This document shows, piece by piece, positions 1 to 7,986 of a stretch of DNA of 13,880 bases. The DNA comes from an uncultured Lysobacterales bacterium (lineage in GTDB: Bacteria; Pseudomonadota; Gammaproteobacteria; Xanthomonadales; Xanthomonadaceae). Where the stretch lies: positions 1-13,880 of the forward strand of contig CAMPJI010000056.1 in assembly GCA_946886865.1 (NCBI GenBank), in the 5' to 3' direction. Positions within the stretch are counted from its first letter, which is position 1; each line of letters opens with the position of its first letter. The position numbers and the translations under genes are program-made. The notes beneath the pieces were generated by a model. The model ran no database searches. It was not told the DNA's origin and saw only the letters and a program-made list of their open reading frames with translations.

Positions 1-276
1 GGCCTTGTGGCCGATGGTCACGTCCTCGCCGATCACCGTGGCGAACCCGCCCAGCCTGGCGTGCGGGCCGTCATGGCTGACGTGGATGACGGTGCCGTCC
101 TGGATGTTGGTGCGTGCGCCGATGCGGATGAAGTTCACGTCGCCGCGCACCACGCAGCCGGGCCACACCGACACGTCGTCGGCCAGTTCGACGTCGCCGA
201 TCACGCTGGCGGCCGGGTCCACGTACACGCGCTCGCCGAGGCGGGGGAACTGGTCGAGGTAGGGGCGCAGGGTCAT
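1..276 (-). CDS. gamma-carbonic anhydrase family protein (YrdA-like), 3' part outside window
   Basis: This is the first 92 codons of a left-handed beta-helix (hexapeptide-repeat) protein that runs off the window at base 1. Residues line up with the gamma-class carbonic anhydrase pattern: Arg44-Gly-Asp46, Gln59-Asp60, His65 and His90 sit where the archaeal enzyme Cam has Arg59, Asp61, Gln75, Asp76 and zinc ligands His81 and His117; the third zinc ligand would fall just beyond the edge. The N-terminus (LRPYLDQFPRLGERVYVD) and the ARTNIQDGTVIHVSH stretch closely resemble E. coli YrdA as I recall it. Family members are trimeric; many bacterial YrdA-type proteins bind zinc but have no proven hydratase activity, so the substrate is uncertain. 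The ATG at 276 is chosen because a TAGAAT box lies six bases upstream. It is transcribed divergently from the aldehyde dehydrogenase gene. Confidence 0.9.
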   Translation of the reverse strand, partial: MTLRPYLDQFPRLGERVYVDPAASVIGDVELADDVSVWPGCVVRGDVNFIRIGARTNIQDGTVIHVSHDGPHARLGGFATVIGEDVTIGHKA

Positions 277-282
277 GGCGGC

Positions 283-288
283 ATTCTA
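283..288 (-). promoter_or_regulatory. Putative -10 box (TAGAAT) of the carbonic-anhydrase-family gene
   Basis: On the minus strand the sequence reads TAGAAT, then GCCGCC, then the ATG. A transcript starting about seven bases after the box would begin at or next to the start codon, so the mRNA would be leaderless. There is no Shine-Dalgarno sequence and no good -35 hexamer. Confidence 0.55.
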
Positions 289-341
289 GTGTGGGCGCTC
301 GCGATCGGCAGCCGTTGACCGACGCGCAACAGGGGTCCACC

Positions 342-347
342 TACACT
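342..347 (+). promoter_or_regulatory. Putative -10 box (TACACT) of the aldehyde dehydrogenase gene
   Basis: TACACT is followed by GCCGCC and then the ATG at 354, the same six-base spacer as in the divergent promoter. A TTGACC at 315-320 resembles a -35 box but is 21 bases away, too far for normal sigma70 spacing. No Shine-Dalgarno sequence lies at a usable distance (AGGGG at 330-334 is about 19 bases from the ATG). Confidence 0.5.
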
Positions 348-353
348 GCCGCC

Positions 354-1775
354 ATGGACACCGCCGCCGACACCACCCCCGACCAGCTCGCCGCCACCCA
401 CCGCCGCCTGCGCGCCGCGTGGCAGGCCCGGAAACCCGATGAAGCGCAGCGCCGCGGCGACCTGGAGCGCCTGCGTCGCGCGCTGCGCGAGCAGCTGCCG
501 GCGATGCACGCCGCGATCGAGGCCGACTTCGGCCACCGCAGCGAACACGAGAACCTCATCTCCGAGGCCATGGTGGTGCAGGCCGAGATCGACCACGTGC
601 TGCGCCACCTGCGGCGCTGGATGCGGCGCGAGCGCGTGGCGGCCGGCTGGCGCTTCTGGCCCGGCCGGGCGGAGCTGCGCCGCGAGCCGGTCGGCGTGGT
701 CGGCATCCTCTCGCCGTGGAACTACCCGGTGAACCTGGCGCTGATGCCGCTGGTGTCGGCGATCGCCGCAGGCAACCACGTGTACCTCAAGCCCTCCGAG
801 CACAGCCCGCGCACCAGCGCGTGGATGCGGCAGCTGCTGGCCGACGTGTTCCCGGCCGACCGGGTGGCGGTCGCGCTGGGCGGGGGCGAGGTGGCGGCGG
901 CGTTCTCGTCGCTGCCGTTCGACCACCTGCTGTTCACCGGCTCCACGGCGGTGGGGCGCAAGGTCATGGCCGCGGCCGCCGAGCACCTCACCCCGGTCAC
1001 GCTGGAGCTGGGCGGCAAGTCGCCGGCGCTGGTGTGCGAGGGCTTCCCGGTCGACCTCGCCGCGGCCCGCATCGCCACCGGCAAGTGGTTCAACGCTGGC
1101 CAGACCTGCATCGGCGTGGACTACGTGCTGGTCCACCGGAGCCAGCGCGACGCCCTGGTCGCGGCGCTCGAACGCGAACTGCGCACGCGCTACGGCGACC
1201 TCGCCGCGTCGCCCGACTACACGCGCATCATCAATGACAGCCAGCTGGGGCGTTTGCGGGGTTACCTCGACGACGCGCGCGGGCGCGGCCTGCGCGTAAT
1301 CGAGCCGCTGGGCACCGGAGCGGCGTTCGCCGCGCACGAGCGGCTGATGCCGCCGGCGCTGGTGATCGACCCGCCGGCCGAGGCGCCACTGATGCGCGAG
1401 GAGATCTTCGGGCCGATCCTGCCGATCGTCCCCTACGACACGCTGGAGGAGGCGATCGACCGCATCAACGCGCTGGACCGGCCGCTGGCCCTGTACCCGT
1501 TCGGCTTCGGGACGGCGGCCGTCGAACGCATCCTCGCTTCCACGTTGGCGGGCGGCGTCACCGTCAACGACACGCTGATCCACTTCGGCGTGCACGGCCT
1601 GCCGTTCGGCGGCATCGGTGCCAGCGGCATCGGTGCGATACACGGCCGCCACGGCTTCGACACCTTCAGCAAGCAGCTCCCGGTGTTCCACCAGCGCCGC
1701 CGCGCGGCCAGCGACCTGCTCAAGCCGCCGTACCGCGGAATGGCCGACCGCGTGGTGCGCTGGCTGGCGAAGTAG
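354..1775 (+). CDS. Coniferyl aldehyde dehydrogenase-like (CalB-type) NAD(P)+ aldehyde dehydrogenase
   Basis: A 473-residue aldehyde dehydrogenase that should oxidise an aldehyde to its carboxylic acid using NAD(P)+. The core motifs are intact: SPWNYP at 120-125 (cofactor-binding loop), LLFTGSTAVGRKV, the general-base Glu218 in LELGGKSPALV, the nucleophile Cys252 in NAGQTCIGVDYV, and EEIFGPILPIV. The N-terminal segment (DFGHRSEHENLISEAMVVQAEIDH) and the C-terminal hydrophobic/basic tail are typical of class-3-like, CalB-type enzymes, whose named substrate is coniferyl aldehyde; many of these probably act on other aromatic or fatty aldehydes. ATG 354 is preferred over an in-frame GTG at 291 because a TACACT box lies just before it and the 21 extra residues look non-coding. 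The gene ends ten bases from the end of the convergent threonine aldolase gene. Family assignment is strong; substrate is inferred. Confidence 0.92.
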   Translation: MDTAADTTPDQLAATHRRLRAAWQARKPDEAQRRGDLERLRRALREQLPAMHAAIEADFGHRSEHENLISEAMVVQAEIDHVLRHLRRWMRRERVAAGWRFWPGRAELRREPVGVVGILSPWNYPVNLALMPLVSAIAAGNHVYLKPSEHSPRTSAWMRQLLADVFPADRVAVALGGGEVAAAFSSLPFDHLLFTGSTAVGRKVMAAAAEHLTPVTLELGGKSPALVCEGFPVDLAAARIATGKWFNAGQTCIGVDYVLVHRSQRDALVAALERELRTRYGDLAASPDYTRIINDSQLGRLRGYLDDARGRGLRVIEPLGTGAAFAAHERLMPPALVIDPPAEAPLMREEIFGPILPIVPYDTLEEAIDRINALDRPLALYPFGFGTAAVERILASTLAGGVTVNDTLIHFGVHGLPFGGIGASGIGAIHGRHGFDTFSKQLPVFHQRRRAASDLLKPPYRGMADRVVRWLAK

Positions 1776-1785
1776 CCGGCGCGCG

Positions 1786-2802
<1,017 letters not shown>

Positions 2803-2873
2803 GGCGTAGTCCTTGAGCCGGAACAGTCGCCGATGATGCCAGCCTGCGCCGCGGCACCGCGGCGCGCGTGGAC

Positions 2874-2879
2874 TAGACT
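2874..2879 (+). promoter_or_regulatory. Putative -10 box (TAGACT) of xthA
   Basis: TAGACT, then TCGCCG, then the xthA ATG: again exactly six bases between box and start. No Shine-Dalgarno sequence and no recognisable -35 hexamer. It suggests a leaderless transcript. Confidence 0.5.
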
Positions 2880-2885
2880 TCGCCG

Positions 2886-3668
2886 ATGACCACTACGCCG
2901 ACCAAGATCGCCAGCTGGAACGTCAACTCGCTCAACGTGCGCCTGCCGCACCTGCAGCAGTGGCTCGGCGACGCCGCGCCCGACATCGTGGGCCTGCAGG
3001 AGACCAAGCTGGAGGATGCGCGCTTCCCCGACGCCGCACTGGCGGAGCTGGGCTACCGCAGCGTGTTCGCCGGGCAGAAGACCTACAACGGCGTCGCCAT
3101 CCTCTCGCGCACGCCGGCAGAGGACGTGCAGGTCGGCATCCCGGGTTTCGAGGACGAGCAGAAGCGCGTCATCGCCGCCACCGTCGGCGACGTGCGCGTG
3201 GTCAACCTGTACGTGGTCAACGGCCAGGACGTGGGCACCGACAAGTACGCCTACAAGCTGCGCTGGCTGGAGGCGGTGCAGGGTTGGCTGATGAAGGAGT
3301 TGCTCGCGCACCCCAGGCTGGTGGTGCTGGGCGATTTCAACATCGCCCCGGACGCGCGCGACGTGCACGACCCGGCGGTGTGGAATGACGACCACATCCT
3401 CACCTCGACCGCCGAGCGCGACGCCCTGCGCCGGCTGTACGACCTCGGCCTGCATGACGCCTACCGCCTGCACCACGAGGACGGTGGCGTGTTCAGCTGG
3501 TGGGACTACCGGCAGGCCGCGTTCCGCCGCGACCTGGGCCTGCGCATCGACCTGACGCTGGTGTCCGATGCCCTGCGCGGCGAGTGCAGCGGCGCCGGCA
3601 TCGACCGTGAGCCGCGCACGTGGGAGCGGCCCAGTGATCACGCGCCGGCGTGGGTGGCGCTCGGGTGA
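2886..3668 (+). CDS. xthA: Exodeoxyribonuclease III (AP endonuclease, EEP family)
   Basis: A 260-residue enzyme of the ExoIII/APE1 fold, acting in base-excision repair: it cuts at abasic sites, removes 3' blocking groups and degrades 3' ends of duplex DNA, using Mg2+. Catalytic landmarks are all present: Asn12 in ASWNVNSLNVR, metal-binding Glu39 in GLQETKL, Tyr109 in NLYVVNG, Asp150 and Asn152 in LGDFNIAP, Asp222 in RIDLTLVS, and the Asp251-His252 pair in ERPSDHAPAW. Length equals that of the family. The start is the ATG directly after TAGACT-N6. It is a single-gene unit: ltaE diverges upstream, and downstream lies a hairpin whose U-tract favours the opposite strand. Confidence 0.96.
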   Translation: MTTTPTKIASWNVNSLNVRLPHLQQWLGDAAPDIVGLQETKLEDARFPDAALAELGYRSVFAGQKTYNGVAILSRTPAEDVQVGIPGFEDEQKRVIAATVGDVRVVNLYVVNGQDVGTDKYAYKLRWLEAVQGWLMKELLAHPRLVVLGDFNIAPDARDVHDPAVWNDDHILTSTAERDALRRLYDLGLHDAYRLHHEDGGVFSWWDYRQAAFRRDLGLRIDLTLVSDALRGECSGAGIDREPRTWERPSDHAPAWVALG

Positions 3669-3712
3669 GTGGAGTGCCGCAAGGTCCGGGCGCATCGAAG
3701 GCGCCCATCGGC

Positions 3713-3743
3713 AAACAAAAAAGGCCCGGCAATGCCGGGCCTT
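3713..3743 (-). terminator. Rho-independent terminator of the GlsB-type gene
   Basis: A perfect 10-bp stem (AAGGCCCGGC at 3721-3730 with GCCGGGCCTT at 3734-3743) closes a 3-base loop. On the minus strand it is followed by a T-rich run (complement of AAACAAAA at 3713-3720), which is a textbook intrinsic terminator 25 bases after the stop codon of the 3769-4041 gene. On the plus strand only TT and then CGCG follow, so it would be a poor terminator for xthA. Confidence 0.9.
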
Positions 3744-3768
3744 CGCGTATCCGAATGTCGGCAGGTGC

Positions 3769-4041
3769 TTAACGCACGCGGCCGCGACGGAACAGGTTGA
3801 CGATAGCCAGCAGGACGATCGCGCCGACCAGCGAAAGCAGCAGGCCCGACAGGCTGAAGTTGCCGTCGTTGATGTCGCCGCCGCCCAGACCCAGCATGCC
3901 GCCGATCCAGCCGCCCAGGAACGCGCCGACGATGCCGACGATCACGTTCAGGATGATGCCCTGCTGGCCATCGGTCTTCATGATCATGCTGGCAATCCAG
4001 CCGATGATGCCGCCAACGATCAGCCAAATAATGATACCCAT
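3769..4041 (-). CDS. GlsB/YeaQ/YmgE family small membrane protein
   Basis: A 90-residue, very hydrophobic, glycine-rich protein of the old 'transglycosylase-associated' family, now usually called GlsB/YeaQ/YmgE stress-response membrane proteins. Three membrane segments are visible, roughly residues 2-20, 28-52 and 63-84, with the typical GxxxG-rich stretch IVGIVGAFLGGWIGGMLG and a basic end (RRGRVR) that should face the cytoplasm. No catalytic residues are apparent and the molecular role is not established; relatives are often induced by envelope or general stress. The ATG at 4041 has a good AAGGAG Shine-Dalgarno nine bases upstream (4051-4056 on the minus strand). It stands alone, 147 bases downstream of the AMP-ligase stop, and has its own terminator. 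Confidence 0.9.
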   Translation of the reverse strand: MGIIIWLIVGGIIGWIASMIMKTDGQQGIILNVIVGIVGAFLGGWIGGMLGLGGGDINDGNFSLSGLLLSLVGAIVLLAIVNLFRRGRVR

Positions 4042-4188
4042 CGCGTGTGTCTCCTTAGTCCGGTCAGTAGGGATTCGTGCTCCCCTGCGTAGGGGCGGCG
4101 ACAGTCTTGCGAGCCCGGTGTGACGGGGATGTGGGCGGTTTTCAGGGTTCGCGTGGCCGTCACGTGCAGGCTGCGCGAAGGCCGATGA
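4042..4188. other. Intergenic region upstream of the GlsB-type gene, with small hairpin
   Basis: This gap follows the minus-strand AMP-ligase gene and precedes the minus-strand GlsB-type gene. It contains a 5-bp inverted repeat CCCCT-GCGT-AGGGG at 4082-4095 without a T-run. No convincing -35/-10 pair or ECF-sigma site was found on the minus strand, although the GlsB-type gene probably has its own promoter here. Confidence 0.4.
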
Positions 4189-5556
4189 CTAGGCCGAGAG
4201 CGCGGTGAGCAGTGCCATCAGTGCGTGGCGCGGCAGCTTGCCGGTCTCGTTGCGCGGCAATGCTGCAACGCAGCGCAGCGGCCGCGGCAGGAAGACCGGG
4301 TCGATGGCACCGCGCAGGTTGCGCAGGATGCCCGCCTCGTCGAGCCCGGGCGCCACCACCAGCGCGACCACGCGACGCACGCCCGCGTCGTCGGCCTGGT
4401 CGGCCTGGAACACCACGCCATCGACCACGCCCGGCACGGCCAGCAGCTTGCGGGTCAGGTCGCCGAGCGACGCCCGCTTGCCGGCGATCTCCAGCAGGTC
4501 GGCGCTGCGCCCGCGCAGCATGAAGCGGCCGTCGTCGAGCAGTTCGACCAGGTCGGCCAGCACGATCGGGCGTGGCAGGTGCGGTGCGTGCACGGCGGTG
4601 CCGTCGGGTTGCGGCGACAGGCGCACGCCCGGCAGCAGCGTCCAAGCCTCGTCGACGGCCGTCCGCCGTCGCGCGAACACGCAGGTTTCGGTCGAACCGA
4701 ACAGCTCGCGTACCTCGCAGCCGAACCGCGCCTCGGCCTCGCGCGCGAGTGCGGCCGACAGCGGCGCGGTGGCGGACACGATGCCGGCCATCGGCGGCAG
4801 CGTGACGCCGGACTCCAGCAGCGCGCGCAGGTGCACGGGCGTGGTCACCAGCAACGCGGGCGTGGCCGAGTCGGCCAGCACGCGCGCGACGTCGCCCGGG
4901 AAGAACGGGCGTGCGCCGTGGATTGCAACCGGCCCCAGCAGCGGCAGCAGCACGGACATCTCCATGCCGTACATATGCTGGGGCGGCACCGTTGCGACGA
5001 CGTGGGTGCTGCCGTGCGGCGCCAGCAGGTCGGCCAGTGCCGCCAGGTTCTGCGCCGTGCTGGTGCGGAAGGCCGCCCAGGTCTTGGGGTTGGGCCGCGG
5101 CTGGCCGGTGCTGCCGGAGGTGAACCCGATGGCGACCAGCGCATCGTCCGCCAGCCGCGGCGGCGGGCCGTCGCACTGCGGCAGCGGATCGGGCAGGCGC
5201 AGGTAGCGCGGCGGCTCCGGGGCGAGTGGCACGTCGCCCAGACAGCACGCATCGGGGTGCTGGGCGAGCACCTCGTCGACCACCCGCGGCGCGCGCGAGG
5301 GCGGCAGCAGCGTGGTCTGGCCGCGCAGGGCGGCCGCGCAGAATGCCACCAGGAACCGGTAGCGGTCTTCGCACAGGTTGATGACATGGCGGCCGTCGGG
5401 CAGCCGCGCGGCCAGCGCCCGCACCTCGGCGTGGAACCGCGCCAGCGACCGCTCGCCGGTGGCGTCGAACACGATGGCGCGGGCCTCCTCGCCCAGTGCC
5501 ATCGGCGACGGCGCGGGCGGACGCCCCGCGTGTCCGGTATCGATCACCGCTGACAT
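4189..5556 (-). CDS. AMP-dependent acyl/aryl ligase of the aryl-polyene (xanthomonadin) type
   Basis: A 455-residue member of the ANL superfamily, which activates a carboxylic acid as its acyl-AMP and passes it to CoA or an acyl carrier protein. Seen directly: the phosphate-binding loop at 145-152 (FTSGSTGQ, then PRPNPKTW), the LFGSTETCVFARR motif, the hinge region GRSADLLEIAGKRASLGDL, and the catalytic Lys440 in RNETGKLPRHAL. It is shorter than typical long-chain acyl-CoA synthetases and has the style (RHVINLCEDRYRFLVAF, TTLLPPSRAPRVVDEVL) of AMP ligases in aryl-polyene and xanthomonadin clusters; in Xanthomonas the comparable XanA2 activates 3-hydroxybenzoate for pigment synthesis. A divergent phosphopantetheinyl transferase supports a carrier-protein pathway. 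ATG 5556 is preferred; an upstream in-frame ATG (5637) would add 27 unusual Arg/Gly/Pro-rich residues, and ATG 5502 is an alternative. Superfamily certain, pathway inferred. Confidence 0.85.
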   Translation of the reverse strand: MSAVIDTGHAGRPPAPSPMALGEEARAIVFDATGERSLARFHAEVRALAARLPDGRHVINLCEDRYRFLVAFCAAALRGQTTLLPPSRAPRVVDEVLAQHPDACCLGDVPLAPEPPRYLRLPDPLPQCDGPPPRLADDALVAIGFTSGSTGQPRPNPKTWAAFRTSTAQNLAALADLLAPHGSTHVVATVPPQHMYGMEMSVLLPLLGPVAIHGARPFFPGDVARVLADSATPALLVTTPVHLRALLESGVTLPPMAGIVSATAPLSAALAREAEARFGCEVRELFGSTETCVFARRRTAVDEAWTLLPGVRLSPQPDGTAVHAPHLPRPIVLADLVELLDDGRFMLRGRSADLLEIAGKRASLGDLTRKLLAVPGVVDGVVFQADQADDAGVRRVVALVVAPGLDEAGILRNLRGAIDPVFLPRPLRCVAALPRNETGKLPRHALMALLTALSA

Positions 5557-5688
5557 CGATGCATGACCTGTGCTGCGCTCCGTACCCGGGTGCGGGCGTG
5601 CGCCCGTAACCACCCCCTGTGGCGGCCGGGGCCGCATCCGGCCGGTAGCTTACGCTGGCGGTCCCGCAGCCGCCCACCCGGCCCGTTC
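5557..5688. promoter_or_regulatory. Divergent promoter region between AMP ligase and PPTase
   Basis: These 132 bases separate two divergent start codons. On the plus strand TAGCTT (5646-5651) and TACGCT (5651-5656) are possible -10 boxes about 32-37 bases before the transferase ATG. A short GGGCG-TG-CGCCC dyad lies at 5594-5605. No clear minus-strand promoter and no strong Shine-Dalgarno sequence for either gene could be identified. Confidence 0.35.
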
Positions 5689-6288
5689 ATGTCGCTGTCG
5701 CCGCCGTCCCGCCCCGAGGCCGTGCCCGCCTGGTCCTGGCAACCGCGCCAGCCCGGGGTGGCGCCCGAGGCGCAGGCGACGGCGTGGCTGCAGGTGCAGC
5801 TGGCCGGCGAGGGCGGCCCGGTCACCCTGCAGCGCGACGCGCGCGGTCGGCCGCAGCTGTGCACCCCGCGCGCCTGCCACGACTGCAACTGGAGCCACAG
5901 CGGCGAGGGCCTGCTGGTGGCGCTGGGCGAGCACGTGGCGGTCGGGGTCGACATGGAATGGCGGCGCCCGCGCCCGCGCGCCCTGGCGCTGGCGGCGCGC
6001 TACTTCACCCCCGGCGAGCACGACTGGCTGGCCGCGCAGGCGACGGCCGACGCCCGCGACCACGCGTTCCTGCGGCTGTGGTGCGCCAAGGAGGCGGTGC
6101 TGAAGGCGCACGGTCACGGCCTGTCGTTCGGCCTGCACCGTCTCCGGTTCGAGGACACCGCCGCCGGGCTGGCGCTGCGCGCGTGCGACCCCGCGCTGGG
6201 GCCCGTGGAGGACTGGCGATTGCGCGAACTGGTTCCCGCGCCCGGCTATGTCGGTGCGCTGGCATGGCGGCCGCGGGCGGCAGGGTGA
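5689..6288 (+). CDS. 4'-phosphopantetheinyl transferase (Sfp/HetI superfamily)
   Basis: A 199-residue enzyme that should transfer the 4'-phosphopantetheine arm of CoA to a conserved serine of a carrier protein, giving the active holo form. Diagnostic motifs: SHSGEGLLVAL, the metal-binding Asp88 and Glu90 in VGVDMEW, and Trp131-Cys-Ala-Lys134-Glu135-Ala in RLWCAKEAVLKAHGHGLSFG. Length fits the compact Sfp/HetI type rather than AcpS. The ATG at 5689 begins a plausible protein; an in-frame ATG at 5563 would add 42 residues rich in Arg and Pro that look non-coding and would overlap the divergent promoter region. It faces away from the AMP-ligase gene, and the pair probably serves the same pathway; in Xanthomonas a HetI-type transferase modifies the xanthomonadin carrier protein. 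rsmG follows 44 bases downstream with its own promoter-like box. Confidence 0.9.
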   Translation: MSLSPPSRPEAVPAWSWQPRQPGVAPEAQATAWLQVQLAGEGGPVTLQRDARGRPQLCTPRACHDCNWSHSGEGLLVALGEHVAVGVDMEWRRPRPRALALAARYFTPGEHDWLAAQATADARDHAFLRLWCAKEAVLKAHGHGLSFGLHRLRFEDTAAGLALRACDPALGPVEDWRLRELVPAPGYVGALAWRPRAAG

Positions 6289-6320
6289 ACCGCGCGACCG
6301 GCTGAGCGTCGCAGCGGCGA

Positions 6321-6326
6321 TACTGT
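6321..6326 (+). promoter_or_regulatory. Putative -10 box (TACTGT) of rsmG
   Basis: TACTGT, then CGCGTC, then the rsmG ATG, so a six-base spacer as at three other genes here. The overlapping GATACT (6319-6324) is an alternative reading. No Shine-Dalgarno sequence precedes the ATG. Confidence 0.45.
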
Positions 6327-6332
6327 CGCGTC

Positions 6333-6989
6333 ATGAATACGTCCCACGCCCTCCCCGACGACCTGGCGCCGCTGCTGCGCGCCGGCCTGGCCGACCTGCA
6401 CCTGGATCCGGCCCTCGAAACACCGCTGCTGGACTACCTGGCCCTGCTGCTGCGCTGGAACCGCACCTACAACCTGACCGCCGTGCGCGACCCGCGCGAG
6501 ATGGTCACCAAGCACCTGCTCGACTCGCTGGCGATGCACCCGCACGTGGACGGCCTCGCCCGCGACGGGGGTGCGCTGGCCGACCTGGGCACCGGCGCCG
6601 GCCTGCCCGGCATCCCGCTGGCGATCGCCAAGCCCGGGTTGCGCGTGACGCTGGTGGAGAGCGCCGGCAAGAAGGCGCGCTTCATGCGCGAAGCGGTGCG
6701 GCACTTGAAGCTGGCCGACGTGCAGGTCGCCGAGTCGCGCATCGAGGCGCTCGACTTGCCGGGGGCGTTCGACGCCATCACCGCGCGCGCGCTGGCGACG
6801 CTGCCGCTGCTGGTGGAGTGGGGTGGGCCGCTGCTCAAGCCCGATGGCCGGCTGCTGGCGATGAAAGGGGTGGAGCCGACCGAGGAAATCGCCGCCCTGC
6901 CCGAGGGCTGGGCGGTCGAAGCCGTCCACCCGCTGCGCGTGCCCGGCCTGCCCGCGCAGCGCCATCTCGTGGTGGTGCGCCGGGCCTGA
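6333..6989 (+). CDS. rsmG: 16S rRNA (guanine-527-N7)-methyltransferase RsmG (GidB)
   Basis: A 218-residue class I SAM-dependent methyltransferase that makes m7G527 in the 530 loop of 16S rRNA; loss of this modification is known to give low-level streptomycin resistance. Seen directly: the N-terminal helix region ending [21 protein letters not shown] with LLDSLA, the SAM-binding loop [15 protein letters not shown] from residue 84, [12 protein letters not shown] (ribose-binding acidic residue and following lysines), and [15 protein letters not shown]. Length matches the family. The start is the ATG directly after the TACTGT-N6 element. In many Gammaproteobacteria rsmG follows mnmG and precedes parA-parB; here the parAB side is conserved, but the upstream neighbour is a phosphopantetheinyl transferase. 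Confidence 0.97.
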   Translation: MNTSHALPDDLAPLLRAGLADLHLDPALETPLLDYLALLLRWNRTYNLTAVRDPREMVTKHLLDSLAMHPHVDGLARDGGALADLGTGAGLPGIPLAIAKPGLRVTLVESAGKKARFMREAVRHLKLADVQVAESRIEALDLPGAFDAITARALATLPLLVEWGGPLLKPDGRLLAMKGVEPTEEIAALPEGWAVEAVHPLRVPGLPAQRHLVVVRRA

Positions 6990-7164
6990 GGCCCCGGGGA
7001 CGCCCGTGCAACGGCCGGACCGGCACGACGGGACGCCCGGTTCTCCGGCGTTCGGCAAGGGCCGGCAAGCGCGGGCATAATCCCCGGTCCGGCCCGCGCC
7101 CCGCGCGGGCCGTCCGCTTCGCACGCCGGCCACGCAGGGCCGGCCACTACAGGGGACGAGCCGC
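6990..7164 (+). promoter_or_regulatory. parAB promoter and structured leader
   Basis: This gap holds a CATAAT -10 box at 7076-7081 with no good -35 (TTCGGC at 7051-7056 is 19 bases away). The predicted leader of about 77 bases contains two strong hairpins: 9 bp at 7090-7098/7104-7112 and 7 bp at 7125-7131/7138-7144. The second ends six bases before the AGGGGA Shine-Dalgarno of parA (7151-7156). No T-run marks a terminator for rsmG. Confidence 0.5.
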
Positions 7165-7986
7165 ATGGCCCGCATCATCGCCGTCGCCAACCAGAAGGGC
7201 GGGGTCGGCAAGACCACCACCGCGGTCAACCTGGCCGCCGCGCTGGCGCGCACGCCCAAGCGAGTGCTGCTGGTCGACCTGGACCCGCAGGGCAACGCGA
7301 CCATGGGCGCGGGCGTCAACAAGCGCGAACTCGAGGATTCGGTCTGCGAGGTGCTGCTGGGCGAAAGCGAGGCCGCCGCGGCGCGCGTGCGCACGCCGGA
7401 GGACTTCGACCTGCTGCCGGGCAACATCGACCTGACCGCGGCCGAGATCCGGCTGATGAACGAGGACGGACGCGAGCAGCGCCTCAAGCAGGCGCTGGCG
7501 CCGATCGTCGACGACTACGACTTCATCCTGATCGACTGCCCGCCGGCGCTGTCGCTGCTGACCATCAACGCGTTGACGGCGGCGGACTCGATCATCGTGC
7601 CGATGCAGTGCGAGTACTACGCGCTGGAAGGCGTCAGCGCGCTGCTGGACACCATCGAGGGCATGAAGGCGCGGCTCAACCCGCGCCTGGAGATCGAAGG
7701 CGTGCTGCGCACCATGTTCGACGTGCGCAACAACCTGGCCAACGCCGTGTCGGCCGAGCTGACCCACCACTTCGGCGACCGCGTGTTCCGCACCATCGTG
7801 CCGCGCAACGTGCGTCTGGCCGAGGCCCCCAGCCACGGCCAGAGCATCGTCGGCTACGACAAGGCCAGCCGCGGCGGCATCGCCTACCTCGGCCTGGCCG
7901 GCGAGGTGCTGCGCCGCCAGCGCGAGCGCGACCAGGCCAACACGCCGGCCGCGTCGAAATCCACCGCACAGGAGACCCCGGCATGA
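7165..7986 (+). CDS. parA: Chromosome-partitioning ATPase ParA (Soj-like)
   Basis: A 273-residue deviant-Walker ATPase that binds the nucleoid as an ATP dimer and moves ParB-bound origin regions. The KGGVGKTT P-loop carries the signature Lys11 and catalytic Lys16; [15 protein letters not shown] is the switch I region, and [18 protein letters not shown] the Walker B region. It lacks the N-terminal helix-turn-helix of plasmid P1-type ParA, so it is the short chromosomal type. ATG 7165 has an AGGGGA Shine-Dalgarno eight bases upstream. Its stop codon overlaps the parB start in ATGA, showing translational coupling. The C-terminus ([10 protein letters not shown]) is a short low-complexity tail. 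Confidence 0.97.
   Translation: MARIIAVANQKGGVGKTTTAVNLAAALARTPKRVLLVDLDPQGNATMGAGVNKRELEDSVCEVLLGESEAAAARVRTPEDFDLLPGNIDLTAAEIRLMNEDGREQRLKQALAPIVDDYDFILIDCPPALSLLTINALTAADSIIVPMQCEYYALEGVSALLDTIEGMKARLNPRLEIEGVLRTMFDVRNNLANAVSAELTHHFGDRVFRTIVPRNVRLAEAPSHGQSIVGYDKASRGGIAYLGLAGEVLRRQRERDQANTPAASKSTAQETPA

Noticed and set aside
315..347. TTGACC plus TACACT as a classical -35/-10 pair
   Set aside because: The spacing is 21 bases, outside the usual 16-19; the -10 box alone with the six-base offset fits better with the other genes.
4042..4140. An extracytoplasmic-sigma (GAAC...GTC) promoter for the GlsB-type stress gene
   Set aside because: The only GAACCC and GTC elements on the minus strand are about 20 bases apart, too far for the usual 15-17 base spacing.
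4155..4170. CACGTG cores (for example GTCACGTGCA at 4159-4168, and others at about 774, 2055 and 9560) as possible parS sites
   Set aside because: None has the TGTTT/AAACA flanks required by the ParB consensus.
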